Assembly: GCF_014652515.1 (NCBI RefSeq)
Contig: NZ_BMYY01000002.1
Location: 141,450-205,449 of the forward strand
DNA from: Bacterioplanes sanyensis
GTDB lineage: Bacteria > Pseudomonadota > Gammaproteobacteria > Pseudomonadales > Oceanobacteraceae
Direction of reading: 5' to 3'
DNA length: 64,000 nucleotides
Part shown: positions 59,302 through 64,000 of the stretch, piece by piece
Position numbering within the stretch: the first letter of the stretch is position 1
Layout of the letters: each line of letters starts with the position of its first letter
Notes under the pieces: generated by a model
What the model was told of the DNA's origin: nothing
What the model saw: only the letters and a program-made list of their open reading frames with translations
Database searches by the model: none
Program-made: the position numbers and the translations under genes

Positions 59302-60684
59302 TTATGCCACCGTATGGCTGCAGTGTATGGGTGCTGAATACTCTGGCAGGCAGTGTTCACCGCTTTGGTGGGTCAGAATATGCTCCAGTGAATGCGACTT
59401 TAACTGTGGTAACCACTGATGAATGTGTTGCAGCTCTGGGTCGTATTGGCGCAGCTGTTTATTTAACGCAAAGTAACGCCCTTGGCCTGGCTGGCCCCTA
59501 GGGTCATGGCCCATACCGGCTAAATAGGCCCAGTTACCCCAGTTGCTGGCGACATCAAAATCAATTAAATGTTGTTCAAAAAAGCGCGCGCCCAAGCGCC
59601 AATCCAGCTTTAAATCATTAATGAAAAAACTGGCCAGCCACTGGCGCATGCGGTTGGAGCAAAAGCCAGTCTGCTTTAGCTCAATTAGGCCGGCATCAAT
59701 CATGGGCACACCGGTAGCCGCTTGTTGCCAAGCTTGCCAGTGGCGGTTGTTTAACGGTGGAGGGCTTAAGGGCTGATCGCTCAAGCCCTGATAGCGAAAA
59801 TAGCGATGGCCATGTACTCGCAACGACCAATGAAAATATTCTCGCCACAGCAGCTCGAAGCCCAGCCAATAACTGTGTTCATCGGCACCGTGGGTTTTTT
59901 CATAGTCCTTAATGGCATGCCAGACCTTGCGCACGGACAAACAGCCCCAAGCTAAAAACGCCGATAACTGGCTGGAGTATTCGCGTCCACACAGCTGGTT
60001 GCGCGTTGTTTTGTAGTGAGCAATGGCTCGACTCTGCCATAAATAATGAGTCAGCCAGTTTTCGGCCGAGCTTTCGCCGCCGCGTAAGTGAAAGCCCGAC
60101 GGTTCACGAGCAGAGGAAAAATCCGCCGGCCAAGGTACATGAGTAATATAAGGGGCTTCTTGGCCGGGTTGAGTGAGGGGTACCGGTGGTTGCGGCGTGG
60201 CAACTTCTGGCTGTAAGCGTTTTTCGATTTGGCGGCGAAACTGACTGAAGCTGGCGGGCCATTGCTGCAGCAAGGGCTGCATTTGCTGTTGGCTAAATAG
60301 CGTCTGGTTTTCGTAGGTCGTAACTTCGATTCCCGTTGCGTCTAACTCAGTGAGCCACTGGCTCTCCTCTGGTGCTTGCACACTGTGGGTCAGCAAGTTA
60401 TATGGCTGCTTTTTATGCCAGCGCTGCAACAGTTCTACTGGGTCGCCGTGGAGGATTTGCAGTGGAATGTTTTGCAAATATAGGTTGCGATGCAAATCAA
60501 TCAGGCAAGCTCGCAAAAAGCGTGCTTTCGCCTTGGCTAACCGGTCTAAACCAAATTGATCAGCTTGCAGCCAGTGTTGCGGCAATATGTAAACCACCGC
60601 CACCGGTTGTTGCTGTTGTTGTGCCATGGCAAAACCTGGGTGGTCATGCAGACGTAAATCGTTGCGTAGCCAAATTAGGTTCAT
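59302..60684 (-). CDS. DASH-type cryptochrome
   Basis: 460 residues. IWLRNDLRLHDHPGFAMA starts the antenna domain; FHLRGGESSAENWLTHYLW, SSQLSAFLAWGCLSVRKVW, FELLWREYFHWSLRVHG and the closing GNWAYLAGMGHDPRG then RYFALNKQLRQYDP block are characteristic of CRY-DASH, which repairs CPDs in single-stranded DNA or acts in signalling. One base separates its stop from the next photolyase start, so the genes are co-transcribed. Confidence 0.92.
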   Translation of the reverse strand: MNLIWLRNDLRLHDHPGFAMAQQQQQPVAVVYILPQHWLQADQFGLDRLAKAKARFLRACLIDLHRNLYLQNIPLQILHGDPVELLQRWHKKQPYNLLTHSVQAPEESQWLTELDATGIEVTTYENQTLFSQQQMQPLLQQWPASFSQFRRQIEKRLQPEVATPQPPVPLTQPGQEAPYITHVPWPADFSSAREPSGFHLRGGESSAENWLTHYLWQSRAIAHYKTTRNQLCGREYSSQLSAFLAWGCLSVRKVWHAIKDYEKTHGADEHSYWLGFELLWREYFHWSLRVHGHRYFRYQGLSDQPLSPPPLNNRHWQAWQQAATGVPMIDAGLIELKQTGFCSNRMRQWLASFFINDLKLDWRLGARFFEQHLIDFDVASNWGNWAYLAGMGHDPRGQPGQGRYFALNKQLRQYDPELQHIHQWLPQLKSHSLEHILTHQSGEHCLPEYSAPIHCSHTVA

Positions 60685-60708
60685 TGTCTCTCCTGCTGCG
60701 TGGCCAGC

Positions 60709-60894
60709 TTAAAACTCATCTTCCACCATGCTGGCGGCACAGAGATTTTTGGGGGTATTGTTTTTGCTGCGGCGGCAGCGCTCGCTGCAGTAGCGCACTT
60801 CGGTCCAAACGCTGCGCCATTTTTTGCGCCAGCTAAATGGGCGGCCGCAGTGCTGGCAGTTTTTCTCTGGCAAATGTGGCTTTTTATGTGCCAT
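60709..60894 (-). CDS. DUF2256 small Zn-finger protein
   Basis: 61 residues. Cys pairs CQHC and CSERC, separated by 18 residues and followed by RRSKNN, form the DUF2256 zinc-ribbon-like pattern. This family is very often encoded next to cryptochrome/photolyase genes, as here. The start codon shares one base with the stop of the FeS photolyase gene (TGATG). Function unknown; a role in DNA or FAD-protein assembly is speculative. Confidence 0.88.
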   Translation of the reverse strand: MAHKKPHLPEKNCQHCGRPFSWRKKWRSVWTEVRYCSERCRRSKNNTPKNLCAASMVEDEF

Positions 60895-62429
60895 CACAAC
60901 TCCTCGATGTGGTCGAGTAGGTGTTCGGCGCGGGCAATAATGGCGTGTTGTTTTTCCGCCTTCATGCGATCAAAGCTGCGGTAAATCATGCCCATGCGTG
61001 GGTTGCGCGCAAATTGCTCACGATGGCGTTGCATAAAGTGCCAGTACAGGCTGTTGAAAGGGCAGCTGTCATCGTCGGTGGCCGTTTTCACGGAATAATG
61101 GCAATGCGAGCAATAATCGGACATTTTGTTAATGTAATTGCCAGAGGCGGCATAGGGTTTACTAACTAAATAGCCGCCATCGGCATGCATCACCATGCCC
61201 AAAGTATTGGGTAACTCGACCCAGTCGTAAGCATCGGCATACACGGCTAAATACCAGTCGCAAATGTCTTGCGGTTTAATGCCGGCCAGTAAAGCAAAAT
61301 TGCCGGTGACCATTAAGCGTTGAATATGATGGGCGTAGGCGTATTTGAAAGTGCTGTTAAAGCATTGCTTCATGCACTGCATTTTGGTCTCACCATGCCA
61401 GTAAAAACTGGGCAAGGCGCGCTGATTTCCTTGGGCATTTAAGGTGGCGTAGTCAGGCATTTTTAACCAATAAATACCGCGCACGTATTCGCGCCAGCCA
61501 ATGATTTGGCGAATAAAGCCCTCAACGGCATTAAGCGGTGCATGGCCATCCAGATACGCCTGCTCAGCTGCCCGGCACACTTCCATCGGCAACAACAGAC
61601 CGCAGTTTAAATAGGGAGCAATCAGGCTGTGAAACATCAAAGGCTCGTCCATCACCATGGCGTCTTGGTAGTCACCAAACCAGGGCAGGCGATGGTCAAT
61701 GAAATGCTGCAATGCTTTGAGCGCATCGTTTCTGGTCGTTGCCCAGTTAAAGTGTTCTAGGCTGCCAGCATGTTCACTGAAGTGCGTTTGCACTAGCGCC
61801 AGCACCTCCGCATCGATGTCGTCGCGCTCAAATGTCAAAGCCGGTGGGAGCGGTACCTCACCGCGATATTTCTGGCGGTTATCGGCATCGAAGTTCCACT
61901 GCCCGCCCGTGGGCTCATCGCCCTCCATCAACAAGCCGGTTTGACGGCGCATGTCACGGTAAAAATATTCCATGCGCAGTTGCTTACGCCCCTGAGCCCA
62001 CTGGGCAAATTGCTCGGGCGTGGCGATAAAGCGGTCGTCGTTAAAGCAGGTGACTGCAACGCCTAACGTTGTAGGCCATTGGTGCTCAATCAGCTGCTGC
62101 AGCCGGTATTCACCGCACTGGGTGATCAGCACCGACTCATAGCCATGCTGCTTATGTAACGCCTGAATAACGTCTAACAGCGAGCGCTGCTCAGTGTTGG
62201 GTTGATAGGCATGGTAGTGAACATGCCAGCCCTGTTGTCGTAGTTGCTGTGCGAAGTGGCGCATGGCGCTAAACAACAGGGCGATTTTCTGTGGATGGTG
62301 AGGCACATAGCGGGCCTCGTCGTCCACCTCGGCCAGCAACACATGGTCACGACCTGCCTCAGCGGCACGCAGGCTGCTGATGGCGTCATGCAGTTGATCC
62401 CCCAGCAAAACGACTAGGCGTGGTGTCAT
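60894..62429 (-). CDS. FeS-type (6-4) photolyase, FeS-BCP/CryPro family
   Basis: 511 residues. The family start [16 protein letters not shown] and the FAD-region blocks [17 protein letters not shown] and [17 protein letters not shown] identify the FeS-BCP group. The [4Fe-4S] cysteines are seen in CMKQC-region residues and in [17 protein letters not shown] near the C-terminus (Cys x2 Cys x12 Cys), as in Agrobacterium PhrB, a (6-4) photolyase. First gene of the cluster; TGTACA-like repeats lie just upstream. Confidence 0.88.
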   Translation of the reverse strand: MTPRLVVLLGDQLHDAISSLRAAEAGRDHVLLAEVDDEARYVPHHPQKIALLFSAMRHFAQQLRQQGWHVHYHAYQPNTEQRSLLDVIQALHKQHGYESVLITQCGEYRLQQLIEHQWPTTLGVAVTCFNDDRFIATPEQFAQWAQGRKQLRMEYFYRDMRRQTGLLMEGDEPTGGQWNFDADNRQKYRGEVPLPPALTFERDDIDAEVLALVQTHFSEHAGSLEHFNWATTRNDALKALQHFIDHRLPWFGDYQDAMVMDEPLMFHSLIAPYLNCGLLLPMEVCRAAEQAYLDGHAPLNAVEGFIRQIIGWREYVRGIYWLKMPDYATLNAQGNQRALPSFYWHGETKMQCMKQCFNSTFKYAYAHHIQRLMVTGNFALLAGIKPQDICDWYLAVYADAYDWVELPNTLGMVMHADGGYLVSKPYAASGNYINKMSDYCSHCHYSVKTATDDDSCPFNSLYWHFMQRHREQFARNPRMGMIYRSFDRMKAEKQHAIIARAEHLLDHIEEL

Positions 62430-62450
62430 CGTGTATAACCCTGTCCCATT

Positions 62451-62467
62451 TGTACATATATTGTATA
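62451..62467. promoter_or_regulatory. TGTACA direct repeat, possible LitR/CarH-type site
   Basis: TGTACA (62451) and TGTATA (62462) stand 11 bp apart as direct repeats, with a third TGTATA at 62432. B12-dependent light sensors of the CarH/LitR family bind 11-bp direct repeats of this kind upstream of photolyase genes. No such regulator gene is in the window, so the assignment is tentative. Confidence 0.4.
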
Positions 62468-62592
62468 GGTATAGGGGGTTAAGGTCACGATCTCCAGTCG
62501 CGCATTGCTAACAGGTCAGTATCAGACAGGCGTGATAAAGCCGATATTGCTGCAGAGGTAGAAGAGAAGTGCTGCTGCGATGAGGGCAGTTA

Positions 62593-62614
62593 GGGCCAGG
62601 GCCGTGCCTGGCCC
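62593..62614 (-). terminator. Hairpin after the VC0807-like gene
   Basis: Perfect 8-bp stem GGGCCAGG/CCTGGCCC with the loop GCCGTG, 9 bp beyond the stop. No T run on either side, so termination efficiency is uncertain. Confidence 0.5.
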
Positions 62615-62622
62615 ACCTGTGA

Positions 62623-63321
62623 TTATTGGCGAACAAAGTCCTCAAGGCTGTGCCCAGTGGCTTTTTTGATCTGGCGGAACAGATACCAGATGGCAGTGCC
62701 CAATACTATCATGCTGGGCAAGACAATCACTGGATAGCTCATGGCGGTCATGGTGCCTAGTTGCTCGTTGTACTCTGTCGTGCCCGCTGGGCTGGTCACT
62801 ATATAGCGCGCCAGAGCGTAGTTCAGGGTGGCTGATAAGAAAAAGGAGGCGGCCACGATTTTATTGGCCACGGCTAGGTGACGATTAAAGTTGCGCTGCT
62901 CGCCACGCTGTTCAATCAGCTGCTGCAAGCGCTCTACATCAAGCACTTCATCGTTAAGAATAATCAGCCGTACCAGTGAAAATCGCGTATTCACGGTGAG
63001 TAGCACGGCGATGCCAATCAATGCTGGTATGGCGGCTTCTTTGATGGCGATGTATTCCGCCGGCAACTTCAGCAAGCTGATGCCGCCGGTGAGCAACACA
63101 CTGACAATGCCTAACACCGAAAAACCATTAACCTTGCCTGCGGCTTTTAGATCCCACAGGCCATAACACACTGGAAAGGCGAGAGCGACTACCACACCCA
63201 AGGTGGGGCCGAGCCAGTCGTCACCGCTGCCTTTGGTCAGAATAAAAGTGGGAATAACAATGTTGAAGATAAGGTTGGGCCAAAAGCCGTGATTGGGTTT
63301 GCGGCTAACATCGCTGGACAT
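62623..63321 (-). CDS. VC0807-family membrane protein
   Basis: 232 residues with six to seven membrane helices. NLIFNIVIPTFILT at the N-terminus, LGVVVALAFPVCYGLWDL and the long loop before SLVRLIILNDEV match the VC0807 family as I know it; its function is unknown. Terminators flank it on both sides, so it is probably transcribed alone. Confidence 0.7.
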   Translation of the reverse strand: MSSDVSRKPNHGFWPNLIFNIVIPTFILTKGSGDDWLGPTLGVVVALAFPVCYGLWDLKAAGKVNGFSVLGIVSVLLTGGISLLKLPAEYIAIKEAAIPALIGIAVLLTVNTRFSLVRLIILNDEVLDVERLQQLIEQRGEQRNFNRHLAVANKIVAASFFLSATLNYALARYIVTSPAGTTEYNEQLGTMTAMSYPVIVLPSMIVLGTAIWYLFRQIKKATGHSLEDFVRQ

Positions 63322-63334
63322 GAGTCTCTCTCAA

Positions 63335-63373
63335 TAAAAAACATCCCGTGGCGAGTATACCGACACGGGATGT
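63335..63373 (-). terminator. Intrinsic terminator of the RTX/DUF4214 gene
   Basis: Perfect 10-bp stem ACATCCCGTG/CACGGGATGT with a 13-nt loop, followed on the minus strand by TTTTTATTG. Well placed 30 bp after the stop at 63404. Confidence 0.88.
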
Positions 63374-63403
63374 GATTAGGGAATGAGCGTTGACAAAGCG
63401 TGA

Positions 63404-64000
63404 TCAGATTAGAAAATCCCACTGCTCGCTGGTTTGGTAGTGCTGCTGCATTTCTGGCGACATAACAAAGCCGTAGAGAACGTCGTCCTCGGTTGCACCG
63501 GCTTGCAGATATTGCTGCCAGCCAGCAAAACCGGCCTGATCAGAATCACGGCCTAACAAGGTGTTGTAGTACAGCTCTAGGGTTTCATCGCTATTTAACG
63601 TACCGGGGTTGATCTCCCAGCGCTCAACAAACTCCTGTGAGTGCAAAAAGCCATTAACGATATCACCGATACTGGCACCTTGATCGATTAGGTTGGCCCA
63701 GTATTGGAACCCTTCCACATCCGCCTGACGCCCTAACAGTTGCATATACAGTGCCGCCAACCAGTCGTGGTCTTGGTCGTAGGTAATTAACAGGTCTTGA
63801 TCGTTAAAGCGCAGCGTTTCAACGTTGATCAGGGTATCGGTATCGTCGGGGTTGTTGAGGTGACTAATACGAGTGACGGCATTATCGCGCTCCACCAAAA
63901 AATCATCGCGTTTGCCGCTGATCAGTATGGTGTCGTTGTCTTGGCCGCCGTGCAGGGTATCGCTGCCGCTGCCACCAAATAGGGTATCGTTACCATCATC
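63404..64000 (-). CDS. RTX-type calcium-binding protein with DUF4214 domains, C-terminal part
   Basis: The 199 visible residues are the C-terminal end; the gene runs past 64000. Nonapeptide RTX repeats are seen first (DGNDTLFGGSGSDTLHGGQ then DNDTI), which bind calcium after export by a type I system. They are followed by VETLRFNDQDLL and two DUF4214-type stretches, LYMQLLGRQADVEGFQYW and LYYNTLLGRDSDQAGFAGW. A C-terminal type I export signal is expected and the sequence ends in an aliphatic/aromatic tail (WDFLI). Likely a secreted adhesin or enzyme; which, cannot be told from this end. Confidence 0.85.
   Translation of the reverse strand, partial: DDGNDTLFGGSGSDTLHGGQDNDTILISGKRDDFLVERDNAVTRISHLNNPDDTDTLINVETLRFNDQDLLITYDQDHDWLAALYMQLLGRQADVEGFQYWANLIDQGASIGDIVNGFLHSQEFVERWEINPGTLNSDETLELYYNTLLGRDSDQAGFAGWQQYLQAGATEDDVLYGFVMSPEMQQHYQTSEQWDFLI

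Noticed and set aside
1-64000. tRNA, rRNA, CRISPR arrays, integron or prophage modules
   Set aside because: No cloverleaf, spaced direct-repeat array, integrase or phage structural gene was seen. The RAYT/REP area is the only mobile DNA found.

Overview
The window looks like chromosomal DNA of a free-living, probably marine, Gammaproteobacterium close to Oceanospirillales/Pseudomonadales. Supporting signs are a holD-rimI pair, a RegB/RegA (RoxS/RoxR) pair, Pho-box promoters, FilA/DUF6160-like surface proteins, many lipoproteins and chemoreceptors, and a Pseudomonas-style purine breakdown pathway. The genus cannot be fixed from the sequence alone. No tRNA, rRNA, CRISPR array or intact insertion sequence was seen.

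Layout. 1-1446: decayed mobile DNA, with the 3' half of a REP-associated tyrosine transposase, a 279-bp tandem duplication, REP-like hairpin repeats and a gene remnant. 1443-9580: an unknown coiled-coil protein, then a phosphate-acquisition area with lipoprotein alkaline phosphatases of the PhoA and PhoX types, each behind Pho-box-like repeats, plus a two-haem lipoprotein. 9567-18426: ppnN, a CBS-domain protein, an ammonium transporter, purU, a decayed AraC regulator, a PepSY-type membrane protein, a chemoreceptor and a periplasmic protein with a pilin-like tail.

18647-38036: the main system, a purine salvage and catabolism island. It encodes an 8-oxoguanine deaminase, a RutR-like TetR regulator, a Tsx-like outer-membrane channel, a BMP-type nucleoside ABC importer, and divergently xdhABC, allantoicase, uraD, uraH, allA, guaD and the membrane urate oxidase puuD. 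The divergent promoter holds two copies of a RutR-type operator. The set covers guanine to glyoxylate plus urea except for allantoinase, which is absent here. The molybdate importer modABC (54334-56868) supplies the metal needed by xanthine dehydrogenase.

38045-43742: a small lipoprotein with a translationally coupled short upstream ORF, then a compact operon of a PepSY-like protein, a PhoP/PhoQ-like two-component pair, a Bor-family lipoprotein and another lipoprotein, then a second chemoreceptor. 44113-49043: a four-gene operon of secreted proteins that share a motif right after the signal peptide (FilA/DUF6160-like), the least understood system here. 49127-56868: leuA, holD, rimI, a CbiM-like membrane protein, regA/regB and modCBA. 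57017-62429: an enoyl-CoA hydratase-like gene, then a light-repair cluster of three photolyase/cryptochrome genes and a DUF2256 protein, with TGTACA-type repeats upstream. 62623-64000: a VC0807-like membrane protein and the C-terminal end of an RTX/DUF4214 protein that runs off the right edge.
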